NCBI RefSeq assembly: GCF_029504575.1
Contig: NZ_JAQFII010000002.1
Location: 248,001-312,000, forward strand
Length of the DNA stretch: 64,000 bases
Direction of reading: 5' to 3'
From: Streptomyces sp. SPB162
GTDB taxonomy: Bacteria; Actinomycetota; Actinomycetes; Streptomycetales; Streptomycetaceae
The translations under genes were made by a program, and so were the position numbers. Below are positions 8,352 through 17,866 of the stretch, piece by piece. Position 1 is the stretch's first letter, and each line of letters begins with the position of its first letter. The notes below the pieces were generated by a model. That model worked only from the letters and a program-made list of their open reading frames with translations, searched no databases and had not been told where the DNA came from.

Positions 8352-8948
8352 CCCCTCGTCGCGGTCGGCCTGACGGTTTCACGTCAGGCCGACCGCTGTG
8401 GTGGGAACGGTGAGTGCGCATGACGCGACCCCTCGCGGAAGTGAACGCCCGGGACGCCGGGTGTAGTCAGGTGGGCCTCACCACATCTGCCGGAGGTACC
8501 AGGGCCGCGTTCCGCGTCACGACGGGAACCACCACCGGCGATCCGTCGCTCGGCGCCCGACAGCTGGTCGATCCGCCGCCGCGCGAGGTCGGCGACGCCG
8601 GTCACCTCCAGCGCGTCGCGTACCGCCGTCTCGTCCTCGCGCGACCACTGCCGGAAGAGCCCTTGGTACGGATGGCGCCCGTAGCGGACGAGGCCGGCCA
8701 CCGTCACGGCCTCAGGTGCCTGCGGGGACTGCGGCAGCAGCGCGACGCGGTGCGCCGCTCGGCGCGGTTGCAGCTCCCAGGGAGTCGACCTGGGTGACAG
8801 TGGCATCCGATCCGCCCGGCGCCGCGGCGTCTTCGCGGTGGACAAGTCCAGCGGCCGCGGCGACCCCGACTCGATCCACCGCATCACCTTCGGCCGCTGA
8901 CCGCCCGGCCGGCCGGACACCCCGCCGGTGACAGGCCGGCCCCGGTCC
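8352..8948. other. Gene-poor stretch with coding debris
   Basis: Between the tRNA-like gene and the IclR gene no complete gene was found. It holds the ferric-siderophore ATPase remnant listed separately. It also holds a short plus-strand fragment ending at about 8900 that reads VFAVDKSSGRGDPDSIHRI and resembles the end of a lost gene. Confidence 0.5.
8540..8775 (-). pseudogene. Remnant of ferric-siderophore ABC transporter ATPase (FepC-like)
   Basis: About 75 codons in one minus-strand frame match the middle of FepC/FecE-type ATPases. They read from the Q-loop (VALLPQSPQAPEAVTV) through LVRYGRHPYQG to DLARRRIDQLSG, the start of the ABC signature. Walker A and Walker B are both absent, so it cannot be functional. 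It marks loss of an iron-uptake gene here. Confidence 0.65.
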
Positions 8949-9725
8949 TCAGAACCGCACCCGCAGGGAGGAACTGATCGCCCGGCCCGTGCGCTGGACG
9001 ACGTCCGCGAGGCGTTCCAGGTTCCGGGCCGGGTGCGTCAGGACGCACAGCGCCGCCACGGGGGCGTCGTCCGCGGCGTACAGCGGGACCGCCACGCAGC
9101 ACACCCCCGGCACCACCTCCTCGCGGTCGAAGGCCACGCCCCGGTCGCGGATGGCCGCGGCTTCGCGGGGCCAGGACGCGGGGAGCCGGTCGAGCGGGAG
9201 GGCACGGTCCGCGCCGGCCACCAGCACCTTGCCCGCCGCGGTGAACCAGGGCCAGACCGTGCCGCCGCGCGGCGGCGGCAGTGCCGTGTCCTCGCCGGGC
9301 GTCCAGTTCAGCACCAGCGTCCGCCCCTCCCGCAACGCGCTGATGCCCACGGTCGCGCCGGTCGCGCCCACCAGGCGGCGCACGGGCTCCCGCACCGCGG
9401 CCCGCAGCCCGGGGTGCGGCTGCCACTCCTGGCCGAGCCGGAACATGCGCGGGCCCATCCGGTATCCCCCGCCGCACCGCTCCACGGCGTTCAGCGCGAC
9501 CAGTTGCTCCAGCAGCCGGTACGCGGTGGTCTTGGGCAGCCCGCACTCCGACGCCAGGCGCGTCAGCCCGGCTTCCCCCGCCCGGTCCACGGCACTCAGC
9601 AATCCGAAAGCACCCTGCAACACGCCACGACCACCGGCCCACGGCGAGAAGCCCGCCGGCGGCGGCGTAGCCGGCCTGGACGTCAACGCGTCCGGTCTGT
9701 CCAGCTGCTCGTTCAACTGCCTCAT
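8949..9725 (-). CDS. IclR-family transcriptional regulator
   Basis: A 258-residue regulator with an N-terminal winged helix (GAFGLLSAVDRAGEAGLTRLA, then ECGLPKTTAYRLLEQL, about residues 38-75) and a C-terminal effector-binding IclR domain. That domain includes the conserved GK(V)LVAG stretch and the segment GVAFDREE.VPGVCCVAVPL near residues 195-215. IclR regulators sense small metabolites such as aromatic acids or glyoxylate. The start at ATG 9725 is preferred to an upstream in-frame ATG at 9773 because a G-rich site lies just upstream. The neighbours give no clear target, and its regulon may have been lost with the debris downstream. Confidence 0.85.
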   Translation of the reverse strand: MRQLNEQLDRPDALTSRPATPPPAGFSPWAGGRGVLQGAFGLLSAVDRAGEAGLTRLASECGLPKTTAYRLLEQLVALNAVERCGGGYRMGPRMFRLGQEWQPHPGLRAAVREPVRRLVGATGATVGISALREGRTLVLNWTPGEDTALPPPRGGTVWPWFTAAGKVLVAGADRALPLDRLPASWPREAAAIRDRGVAFDREEVVPGVCCVAVPLYAADDAPVAALCVLTHPARNLERLADVVQRTGRAISSSLRVRF

Positions 9726-9963
9726 CGATGAGACCCCCGTCTCGATGCGATCACCACGGCTCCGGCGCCACACGCGCCGCCCACTTCCACCCGAGCGCCG
9801 GCCCCTACCCCGCGCCCCGGCCGCTACCCAGGGATACGGCCCCGGCGGCGCCCGAGTTCACCGGTGAAGGGCGTGGGTTCCGTACGCAGAGCAGCGTGCA
9901 GAAGGAGTACTGCACCCGGCGGGTCGCGGCATCATCCCGCCGGCCGGCTCCGGACATGCCGAA

Positions 9964-10004
9964 GCCCGGACGGGACCGCCGCGCGCAGCGGTTCCCGTCC
10001 GGGC
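9964..10004 (-). terminator. Hairpin terminator downstream of the RHS gene
   Basis: CCCGGACGGGA pairs perfectly with TCCCGTCCGGG over 11 bp, extended by CCG/CGG, around a loop of about ten bases. It lies 140 bp past the RHS stop codon and before the IclR gene. There is no U-tract. The remaining sequence of 9726-10144 shows no gene. Confidence 0.6.
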
Positions 10005-10144
10005 AGGTCAGAGCCGGGATCGGAGGGGCACGGCCCAGAAGGTCTGCCGGTTATCCGCGTCGGGCCTGCCCGACTGCAGGCTCCTGGTGCGCCCGGCACC
10101 GGGCGGAAAGCAGGACCGCCGTCACGGCCGGGCGGGCAAGCTGT

Positions 10145-13100
10145 TCAGCGTGGAAGGTGGCCAGGGCCTGATGGAGTGTCCGCCGCCCGCAGCGGGTTGC
10201 CGCGGACGTACAGGTAGAGGTTGGGCCCGTCGACGGTGCCCAGCGGATCGCAGCTGCACCATCTCCCGCTCCACGGGGCGAAGTAGCGCGCCTGGCGGTA
10301 GCTCAGGCCGCTCTCCTCGTCCCGCTCGCAGCCGGTGAACCGGTACCGCTTGCCGGTGTGGCCGCCGAAGCTGGTCTCCCCGTAGGGGGTGTACTCTTCG
10401 CGGTCGGTGAGGGCGCCTGTCCCGTCGAGCACGACGGTGCTGCTGCCGAGGTGGTCACCGAGGTGGAAGGCGGTGGCCGGGCCGCGGTCGTCGGGGTGGG
10501 CGGCACCGACGCGGACGAGTGCGACGCGCCAGAGGTCGTCCATCACATGCACGAGGTTGTTCTCGCGGGCCGCGGGGTCGACAGCGGGCGCGGCCTTCGC
10601 CGAAGTGGCCGTGGGAGCCCAGCGGTGGTGCTCGAAGACCTCGTCGAGGTAGTGCGTGACCTCCACCGCGCCGCCCTCGCGGCGGACGAGTTTCTTCACC
10701 CGCCGGCCCGTCACGTCGTAGAGGTACTGGGCGTGCACGGACGGCTCGACGCCCGGTGTCTGGGCGGCGAAGGCCGTGCAGCGGTCGGCGTGGTTCCACT
10801 CGAGGTGCCGCGAGGTCGTCTCGGCGACCATGTTGCCGCTGCCGTTGTAGGTGTAGTCGTACGCCGTCGTCCCGACGGACATCCGCCGCAGCCGGTTGCC
10901 GCCCCCCACCAGGGTGAACTCGCGCGCGAAGCCGCCGGCGCCGCCGTGGGCGAGGCCGACCAGGTTATCCGCCGCGTCGTAGCGGTACGCCTCCTGGTAC
11001 GCCTGCGCCCGCGTGACGTCGGTGCCGCGTGGCAGGGCGGGCCAGGGGTCGCCGGCGGGCGGTGCCTGGTGCTCGCGACCGGTGGCGGTGAGCAGTCGGT
11101 GGACGGGGTCGTAGGTGAAGCGCCGGTCGAGCGCGTCACCGCTGCTCAGCAGCTTGCGCAGGACCGGGTCGGTGACGTCCCGCGCCTCCGGGTTGTCGGG
11201 AATTCCGCTGCCGGGGGCCCGCTCCCGCAAGGTCAGGAGATTCCCGACCAGGTCGTAGTCGTAGTGGCTGTCCTGCAGCGGCTCCCCGCTCGGGCGGTAG
11301 GTGTGGTCGTCGACGAGCGCGTAGTGCTCGCTGCGCAGCCGGAGCAGGCGCGACGTGCGCGGGTCGTACGCGTAGCGGGTCATCACCCCGTTGCCGTAGG
11401 CGACGAGCGCCCGCCGGCCCGCGGCGTCGTACGTGATGCGCTGCACGTGGACCACGTCGTCCAGGCGCACCTGCTCCAGCGCGCCCGCCCCGTCGTACGT
11501 CGGCCGCAGCTCCCTGCGCCGCCCCTCCACATCGGTCGGCAGGACGTGTCTGACGATCCGGTTGAGCGCGTCACGGCTGGTCGTGCTGGTGTAGCCGCCG
11601 GGTTCGAGCAACTGCGCGTCGCGTTCCTCCTGGGTCCGGCCGGTTCCCGGAGTCCACTCGATCTGGAACGGCACCACCTTCCAGCCCTTGTTCCCGGCCG
11701 TCTGGTACGTCTCGAGGATCGGCGCGTCGGCGACGACCCGCCGCGTGCTCTCCAGGACGTTGCCCTTGAAGTCGGCCGCCGCGACCGAGACCAGTCCGGC
11801 CTCGTCGTGGTGGCGCACCGGGCGGCCGAGCAGGTTCAGCGCACGAGCGGCCGCCCGGTCGGCCGCCGGCTGCCCGGCGGTGCCGGCGTCGCCGTACTCG
11901 ACGAACCGACGCAGCGTCACCGTACCGGCCAGCCCGTCGCGTGCCGCCCACACCTTGCACGGCCGGTCCAGCAGGTCGAACGTGCGGAGCGTCATCGCCC
12001 CCTTGGTGTCGCGTGTCTCGACCGGGCGGCCGAGCGCGTCGGGCACCGCGTCGTGGCGTCCGGCGTCGATGCCGTCCGTCCGCCAGCGCCGCCCGGCCAC
12101 GTCGAAGGTGCTCGTGACGACCGTCCGGCCGAGCGCGTCGATGACCGAGACGAGGTTGCCGACGATGTCGTAGGCGGAGCAGGTGGTGAAGCGGTCCGCG
12201 TCCGCCGTCCCGTTGCGCGCGACGGCGCGCACCGTGCGGCCCAGCGCGTCGATCTCCGTGCCGGCCGGGGTGTTCCAGTGCCCGCGATAACCCGCGGCGG
12301 CTTCGCCGTGGGTGCGGCCCGCGTTGTCGTTCGCGTCATAGAGGTAGGACTCCCATGGCGTCGGCGCGTACACCTCGGGAGCCGTCAGGTCGGCCGGGAC
12401 TCCGCAGACCACCCGCTGTTCGCTGCCGTCCGGGTTCAGCGTCCTGACCACCTGGCCCGCGGGGTCGTGGAACATCGTCGCCTTCTGCCCGAGCTGGGCG
12501 TCGAGCGGGTGCGCGTAGCCGAATCCGGTGGAGTGGAACGGCTCGTACCCCACCACCACCCGGCTCTGGTTGTCGTACACCCGCCAGCCGGAGACGATCA
12601 CGTTGTCGGGGTCCGACGGCCCCCGGGTGCGCCCGGTGGTGTCCCCGACCGACGCGAGCTCTCCGGCCGGTATGACGCCGCCACCGTGGGCCGGATCGCC
12701 GAACAGGGTGTCCCCGGCCTGCGAACGGGTCTGCAGCGGCCGGCCGAACCCGTCGGAGTACGTCACCGACACGATCGTCGCGTCGCGCTCGGCTGCCGGA
12801 ACGTCGGTGTCCATGTCGTGGTGCACCCGCCGTACGGTGCGCACCGACGCCGGCTCGCCGCGCTCGGAGAAGGCGAGCAGGTCGTAGGTCATCCGCGAGC
12901 TCGGTGTGTCGCGGTCACCCTCGCCCTTCTCGCCGCGCACGTACCGGGCGGTGACCAGTCCGGCCGGGGAGGACGTGACCGAGACGGTGTTGCCGTTGGC
13001 GTCGGTCACCGTGTGGGGGCGCAGCATCCGGTAGTCGATCGCCGCCTCGGTCGCCAAGCCGGCGGGGTCCACCGACCGCACCGGCAGCAGGTCGTGCTGG

Positions 13101-16100
13101 TCGTGGACGAGTTGGCTCCGCGCTCCCATCGGGTCGAGCGAGGCGACCACCAGTCCGCGGGGCACCCGGCCCGCGACGTGCACGTCGTAGCGGTGCCGCG
13201 CGCCGGTCACGTAGTACCCGCCCGGCGATCCGGGCACCGCGCCCTCCGTGTAGTGCGTGTATCCGGCCAGTGCGGGAACCGCGGCGCGGAACGCCGGTGG
13301 GTACTGCGCCGGCCACGCGGTGACTCCGCCGGGGGCCAGGTAGACCGGCCGCGGGCCCACCGCGAGCGGGTCGTCGGCCGGGTAGAGGTCGTCGAGGAAG
13401 GCGTCCGTGAACGCGAGGGACTCGGCCCGCACCGTCAGCCCGTGCTCGCCGAGGGTGCCGAGCGGCAGGCCCGTGAACGCGTCGCCGTCGTAGTACGTGC
13501 GACTGTGGGCGATCACGCGCAGCGCCGGGCCGGCCTGCGTCGGTCCGGCGAGGATCGCGTCGCGCAGCCGGTCGACACCGAGCCGGCCGTCGTTGACGAC
13601 CTCGTAGCCGGTCGTTCTGGCGACCCGGTCGACCAGGTAGTGGCCGGTGTCGTCGCGACGGGCGTACTCGGTGGTCGTGTAGGTGGCCAGGTACGGCTGC
13701 GGCGCGGCCGCGACGGTGGTCATCGGGTCACGGCCCCTGGGGACGGCGACGGTGATCCGCCCCGCCGGGAACCCGTACCCGTCATAGCCTGCGGAGAAGG
13801 CGAACCGGGTCAGCGGGTCGTCGCCGCGCTCGTACCGCGTGGTCCGGCTGCCGAGCCCGAACGGGAAGAAGACCCGCTCCCGGGCGTCCTCCGACGCGCC
13901 CCCGGGCACCCCGGGCGATTCCTCCCGCACCCCGGAGAGCGTCTCGGTGACGGTGTGGGGGCGGTGCTCGCGGTCGGTGCCGTCCAGGACGTACACCTCC
14001 GTGCGCAGCAGCTGTCCGCGCAGCGTGCGCAGCGCGGCCCTGCGGGCGCCGGTCGGCAGTCCGGCCAGAAACGCGATCTGCTCCGATGGCCGGGACAGCA
14101 TCGGTGTGTCCAGCGCGGAGTACTCGTGCCGCAGATCCAGTTCGGTCCACTCCCCCGCCCCGGCGGCGACCGGTCCCGGATGGAACCAACTCTTGGTGAG
14201 GGTCGGCTGCGAGAAGCGCCCGCCCGGGACGGCGCCGGGCCCTGACGTGGGCGCCGTCGTGAAGGACTCGCTGTCGCGGTGCTCGACCATCGCGAACCCG
14301 CGGAACTCCCGTTCCACGGTGTCCCAGTAGCCGTGGTGGTACCGGTACCGCGTCGTCAGCCGGCCGCCGGAGTGCGCGTCGGCCACCTCGACGTGCGAGA
14401 CCAGGTGCACCGGGAACGGCAGCGGGGTGCGCCGGCGTGTCGCCGGATTGCGCTGATCACGCAGGTGCTCCCGCGTCGAGGGCGTGTACGTGACGCGGGT
14501 GGTGGCGCCGAGGTGGTTGTCCATCGCGGTCAGCAGATGGGGCTTGACCCCGCCGGCGAAGTCGAGGAAGCGCAGGTGCGTCCTCCCCGACCCGTCGGCG
14601 TCCGGGCTGAGCAGCAGCCCGACCATCCCGGTCCCGTTGGGGTCGGCGAGCCGGAGGGAGTCGCCGCCGGCCGCGTCCGGCGTCCCGGTGATCGTGACCG
14701 GCTGCGCGGTCCAGGCGTCGCCCGACCGGTTGCCCCAGAGCAGCACCCGCCCGTGGTCGACGTAGACCAGGTCGGCCGCGCCGTCCCCGTCGACGTCGCC
14801 GAGCAGCACCCGGCGCGGGTCGAACCGGTCCGGCAGCCGGGGCGACCGGCGCATCACCACGCGCGCGCCCCAGCGGCCATGGCCCTGGTTCGGCCAGTAC
14901 GCGACCCTCCCGTCGCCGATCAGCACGATGTCCCGCAGTCCGTCGCCGGTCATGTCCGCGAACCGCACCAGGGGGTCGGCCGGATCCACCGGCGGGCGGG
15001 CGCTCCCGGCGGTACGCTGCCACGCCGTACTCAGGTCGGGGTTCACCAGTCCGGTCCCGCGCGGGTCGGCCGGGGCCGGGGCGGGATCGTTCGGCGACGC
15101 CGTCGGCAGACCCGGCCCGTCCACCGCTGCGAACCGGCGCCCGGCCGGGTCGAAGCCCGAGTAGCCGAACGTCAGCGGCGGCAGGTTCTCCAGCGCCGGC
15201 TCCTGCCCGGGGGGCAGGCCCTGGTCGTCGATGCCGACCACGTCGACGCGCGTCAGCAGTGACACACCGTTGAACCGGGCCTGCCGGTAGGTGAAGCGCC
15301 ATTCGCGGGCCACCCGGGCGATGCCGTCGGCGGCGTGCGTGCTCACCCGAATGCTGCGGCAGCGCAATGCCGTCCGCACCTCGAAGCCGGCCCGGTGGTC
15401 CGAGAACGCGTCCGGCCGCGACTCGTAGTCGAAGTCCACCGCGACGAGGAACGACGGCTCGGCCCGGTCCCCGAAGTCCGCGTAGGAGATCCGCGCGAGC
15501 AGCGGCTGGTCCCAGGTGTGCACCGGCTCCCGGCCCGCGTCGCGCAGGTAGTCGTAGCGGACCAGGTTGCCCAGCACGTCCTGGGTCCTGGTGATCCGCC
15601 ACCCGAACACCCGGTTCCCGTCGGCCGGATCGACGACGACGGCCGGGTCGCGCCAGGCGGCGTCCGCGCCGGCCGGACGGGGTGTCCCGTAGCGGGCCAG
15701 CACGCCGTCCTTGCCGCGGACCTCCCAGTAGTTCCCGGAGTCGTCCATGACGTGCTCGATCCGCGCGAACAGCCCCTCCGTACGCGGCCGGTACCGCACC
15801 CGCCCAGGACGACCGCCGCCGACGGGAACCAGATCATCGGCCCCCGACAGGACGAACACGTCGGCCTTCTGCGCCCCGGGGCCGGTCGCCTCCCCGTACC
15901 GCGGTGTCCCGCGGGAGGTCTTGCGGGACACCCCCGGCGGGCTCAGCTGCCATCCCAGCCCGAACGGTCCGTTGCCGGCGCCGGTGCTGTACCCGAGCGA
16001 CAGTTGCGGCGCGAGGCCCAGCCTGCCGGCCGGGACGGCGATCGGGACCGTGTAGTTCCCCGTCCCGGTGAACAGGTCGGGAGTGAACGTCCCCCCGATC

Positions 16101-16174
16101 CCGCCGACCGCGCCGCCGCCCTTCGGCAGCGACAGAACAGCGTCCTCCGCTGTGGGATCCACTCCGTCACTCAT
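10145..16174 (-). CDS. Giant SpvB/TcdB-like RHS-repeat protein (Tc toxin B/C-type shell) lacking a C-terminal effector
   Basis: A 2009-residue protein. The N-terminus carries a SpvB-type domain (about residues 10-330; SLPKGGGAVGGIGGTF then FGLGWQLSPPGVSRKT). FG-GAP/VCBS-like repeats follow at about 410-560 (FADMTGDGLRDIVLIGDG, LLGDVDGDGAADLVYVD), then the TcdB middle domain and many YD repeats from about 1200 on. It ends in the RHS core (GLSYRQARYFAPWSGRW then DPLGTVDGPNLYLYVRGNPL). In Tc and RHS proteins this shell encloses a variable toxin that follows the core. Here only about 17 residues follow, so no effector domain is encoded. No signal peptide and no TcA-type partner were seen. The ATG at 16174 has GGGGTGG upstream. 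Other long frames across this locus are out-of-frame shadows. Confidence 0.9.
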   Translation of the reverse strand: MSDGVDPTAEDAVLSLPKGGGAVGGIGGTFTPDLFTGTGNYTVPIAVPAGRLGLAPQLSLGYSTGAGNGPFGLGWQLSPPGVSRKTSRGTPRYGEATGPGAQKADVFVLSGADDLVPVGGGRPGRVRYRPRTEGLFARIEHVMDDSGNYWEVRGKDGVLARYGTPRPAGADAAWRDPAVVVDPADGNRVFGWRITRTQDVLGNLVRYDYLRDAGREPVHTWDQPLLARISYADFGDRAEPSFLVAVDFDYESRPDAFSDHRAGFEVRTALRCRSIRVSTHAADGIARVAREWRFTYRQARFNGVSLLTRVDVVGIDDQGLPPGQEPALENLPPLTFGYSGFDPAGRRFAAVDGPGLPTASPNDPAPAPADPRGTGLVNPDLSTAWQRTAGSARPPVDPADPLVRFADMTGDGLRDIVLIGDGRVAYWPNQGHGRWGARVVMRRSPRLPDRFDPRRVLLGDVDGDGAADLVYVDHGRVLLWGNRSGDAWTAQPVTITGTPDAAGGDSLRLADPNGTGMVGLLLSPDADGSGRTHLRFLDFAGGVKPHLLTAMDNHLGATTRVTYTPSTREHLRDQRNPATRRRTPLPFPVHLVSHVEVADAHSGGRLTTRYRYHHGYWDTVEREFRGFAMVEHRDSESFTTAPTSGPGAVPGGRFSQPTLTKSWFHPGPVAAGAGEWTELDLRHEYSALDTPMLSRPSEQIAFLAGLPTGARRAALRTLRGQLLRTEVYVLDGTDREHRPHTVTETLSGVREESPGVPGGASEDARERVFFPFGLGSRTTRYERGDDPLTRFAFSAGYDGYGFPAGRITVAVPRGRDPMTTVAAAPQPYLATYTTTEYARRDDTGHYLVDRVARTTGYEVVNDGRLGVDRLRDAILAGPTQAGPALRVIAHSRTYYDGDAFTGLPLGTLGEHGLTVRAESLAFTDAFLDDLYPADDPLAVGPRPVYLAPGGVTAWPAQYPPAFRAAVPALAGYTHYTEGAVPGSPGGYYVTGARHRYDVHVAGRVPRGLVVASLDPMGARSQLVHDQHDLLPVRSVDPAGLATEAAIDYRMLRPHTVTDANGNTVSVTSSPAGLVTARYVRGEKGEGDRDTPSSRMTYDLLAFSERGEPASVRTVRRVHHDMDTDVPAAERDATIVSVTYSDGFGRPLQTRSQAGDTLFGDPAHGGGVIPAGELASVGDTTGRTRGPSDPDNVIVSGWRVYDNQSRVVVGYEPFHSTGFGYAHPLDAQLGQKATMFHDPAGQVVRTLNPDGSEQRVVCGVPADLTAPEVYAPTPWESYLYDANDNAGRTHGEAAAGYRGHWNTPAGTEIDALGRTVRAVARNGTADADRFTTCSAYDIVGNLVSVIDALGRTVVTSTFDVAGRRWRTDGIDAGRHDAVPDALGRPVETRDTKGAMTLRTFDLLDRPCKVWAARDGLAGTVTLRRFVEYGDAGTAGQPAADRAAARALNLLGRPVRHHDEAGLVSVAAADFKGNVLESTRRVVADAPILETYQTAGNKGWKVVPFQIEWTPGTGRTQEERDAQLLEPGGYTSTTSRDALNRIVRHVLPTDVEGRRRELRPTYDGAGALEQVRLDDVVHVQRITYDAAGRRALVAYGNGVMTRYAYDPRTSRLLRLRSEHYALVDDHTYRPSGEPLQDSHYDYDLVGNLLTLRERAPGSGIPDNPEARDVTDPVLRKLLSSGDALDRRFTYDPVHRLLTATGREHQAPPAGDPWPALPRGTDVTRAQAYQEAYRYDAADNLVGLAHGGAGGFAREFTLVGGGNRLRRMSVGTTAYDYTYNGSGNMVAETTSRHLEWNHADRCTAFAAQTPGVEPSVHAQYLYDVTGRRVKKLVRREGGAVEVTHYLDEVFEHHRWAPTATSAKAAPAVDPAARENNLVHVMDDLWRVALVRVGAAHPDDRGPATAFHLGDHLGSSTVVLDGTGALTDREEYTPYGETSFGGHTGKRYRFTGCERDEESGLSYRQARYFAPWSGRWCSCDPLGTVDGPNLYLYVRGNPLRAADTPSGPGHLPR

Positions 16175-16508
16175 GTGTCCACCCCGCCTGGACCCCGCCG
16201 AATCCCCCGTTGGAGTCGGACTGAGGTTAGGCAGCATGGGAGTGGCTGGAGTCGCTTGTCACGCGGCGTTCCGGTCAGCGGACCGGAACGACCGCGCGCA
16301 GGCCCGAGCGTCGTCGGCCTTGCTGTCCCCCGAGTGCTCCGCGCCGGGCAGCACCGTCTGAAGCGTGTCCACCGACACCGGAGGGCCGATCGAACCACCG
16401 AACGGCGTTTCCTGGCCGTCGCCGGGTAGGGGTCTCGAAGTATCCGTATGTGTGCATGGCCCAGGACGGTGTGAGCGAGTGCCCCGGCGGGCGGAACGAG
16501 GCGGTTCG
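16175..16508. other. Intergenic region between RHS gene and DUF1360 gene
   Basis: Divergent spacer of 334 bp. It presumably carries the promoters of both genes. I see no gene, repeat or strong dyad in it. Confidence 0.4.
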
Positions 16509-16982
16509 ATGGGGATCACGCAAGGACTGCGGTCGCACGGCGGACACCTGGGCGCGGTGGTCGGCTTCGCCGGGTACACGGCCGGCTGGACGATGTTGCA
16601 GCGCAGGAGCGGACGGCCTCTGCCGGCGGCGCCCGGCCCTTGGGAGCTGCTGCTCACCGCGACGGCCACGTTCCGGCTCAGTCGCCTCATCGGCAAGGCC
16701 TCGGTGACTCGACCGCTGCGCGCCCCGTTCACGGAGGTGGAGGGCGCGGGCGCTCCGGCAGAGCTCAACGAGACCCCGCGCGAGGAGCCCGGCCGGAAGA
16801 CGGTGGGCGAACTGATCAGCTGCCCGTTCTGCCTGAGCGTGTGGATCGTGACCGGCTTCGTGGGCGCCCGCGCCGTCTGGCCGGAGGCGACCCGCACGGC
16901 GACCGGCGCCCTCACCGCTCTGACCGTGTCGGACGCCCTGCAGTTCGGTTACTCGGTGCTGTCGGAGCGTGCCGACCACTGA
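16509..16982 (+). CDS. DUF1360 family protein
   Basis: A 157-residue small membrane-associated protein of the DUF1360 family, known from spore-coat CotP-like annotations in Bacillus but of unknown function in actinobacteria. Diagnostic segments are LLTATATFRLSRLIGK near residue 50 and ELISCPFCLSVWIV near residue 105, where a CPFC motif begins a membrane helix. The ATG at 16509 is preceded by GAGG seven bases upstream. A longer in-frame extension from 16365 lacks a ribosome-binding site and was rejected. It stands alone before the RsbQ operon. Confidence 0.8.
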   Translation: MGITQGLRSHGGHLGAVVGFAGYTAGWTMLQRRSGRPLPAAPGPWELLLTATATFRLSRLIGKASVTRPLRAPFTEVEGAGAPAELNETPREEPGRKTVGELISCPFCLSVWIVTGFVGARAVWPEATRTATGALTALTVSDALQFGYSVLSERADH

Positions 16983-17056
16983 CCGGCCGGCCCGCCCTGT
17001 CCGGACGTCGGGAGCCGGCGCGCTGACCGGGGACTCCTTTTGGTTGAGCAGGGCAT

Positions 17057-17866
17057 ATGCCTGGCATGGATATTCGCAGCAGGAACAACGTGACGATCAC
17101 CGGTCCCGCGGAAGGGCCGGTGGTGGTGCTGGCACACGGGTTCGGCTGCGATCAGAACATGTGGCGGCTGATCGTGCCCGCCCTGGCGAAGCAGTACCGG
17201 GTGGTGCTCTTCGACTACGTCGGCTCCGGTGGTTCGGATCTGTCGGCCTGGAGCCGGGAGCGGTACTCCTCGCTCGCGGGCTACGCCCAGGACGTGGTCG
17301 AGGTCTGTGAGGAGCTGGATCTGCGGCAGGCGGTGTTCGTCGGGCATTCGGTCAGCGCCATGGTGGGGGTGCTGGCCGCGCGGTCGGCACCGGAGCGGAT
17401 CGGTGCGCTGGTGATGGTGGCGCCCTCGCCCCGCTACATCGACGACGGCGACTACCGTGGCGGCTTCTCGGCGCAGGACATCGACGAGCTGCTGGACTCG
17501 CTGGAGTCGAACTACCTGGGCTGGTCGTCCGTCATGGCCCCGGTGATCATGGGCAATCCGGAGCGGCCGGAGCTGGGACAGGAGCTGACCAACAGTTTCT
17601 GCGCCACGGACCCGGACATCGCCCGGGTCTTCGCCCGCACCACGTTCCTGTCCGACAGCCGCGAGGACCTGAAGGACGTCACCGTGCCGACCCTGGTGCT
17701 GGAGTGCTCCCAGGACGCGATCGCCCCTCGCGAGGTCGGCGCGTACATCCACGCCGCGATCCCCTCCTCCCGCCTGGTCACCCTGGACGCGACCGGGCAC
17801 TGCCCGCAACTGAGCGCGCCAGAGGCCACCCGGGAAGCGATGCTCGACTTCCTGGCCCGCCGGTGA
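17057..17866 (+). CDS. rsbQ: RsbQ-like alpha/beta hydrolase
   Basis: A 269-residue alpha/beta hydrolase of the RsbQ family, the same length as Bacillus RsbQ. The opening SRNNVTITGP then HGFGCDQNMWR matches that family. The catalytic triad is complete: Ser98 in GHSVSA, Asp220 in ECSQDAIAP and His248 in TGHCPQ. In Bacillus RsbQ is required to activate the PAS-PP2C phosphatase RsbP under energy stress, probably by making or processing a small PAS ligand. Here the next gene is exactly such a PAS-PP2C protein and overlaps the stop codon (TGATG). An alternative ATG lies three codons in. Confidence 0.9.
   Translation: MPGMDIRSRNNVTITGPAEGPVVVLAHGFGCDQNMWRLIVPALAKQYRVVLFDYVGSGGSDLSAWSRERYSSLAGYAQDVVEVCEELDLRQAVFVGHSVSAMVGVLAARSAPERIGALVMVAPSPRYIDDGDYRGGFSAQDIDELLDSLESNYLGWSSVMAPVIMGNPERPELGQELTNSFCATDPDIARVFARTTFLSDSREDLKDVTVPTLVLECSQDAIAPREVGAYIHAAIPSSRLVTLDATGHCPQLSAPEATREAMLDFLARR

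Noticed and set aside
10358..14245. A 1295-codon plus-strand open frame opposite the RHS gene
   Set aside because: It has Arg/Val/Gly-rich shadow composition, no domains, and lies entirely antisense to the RHS gene.
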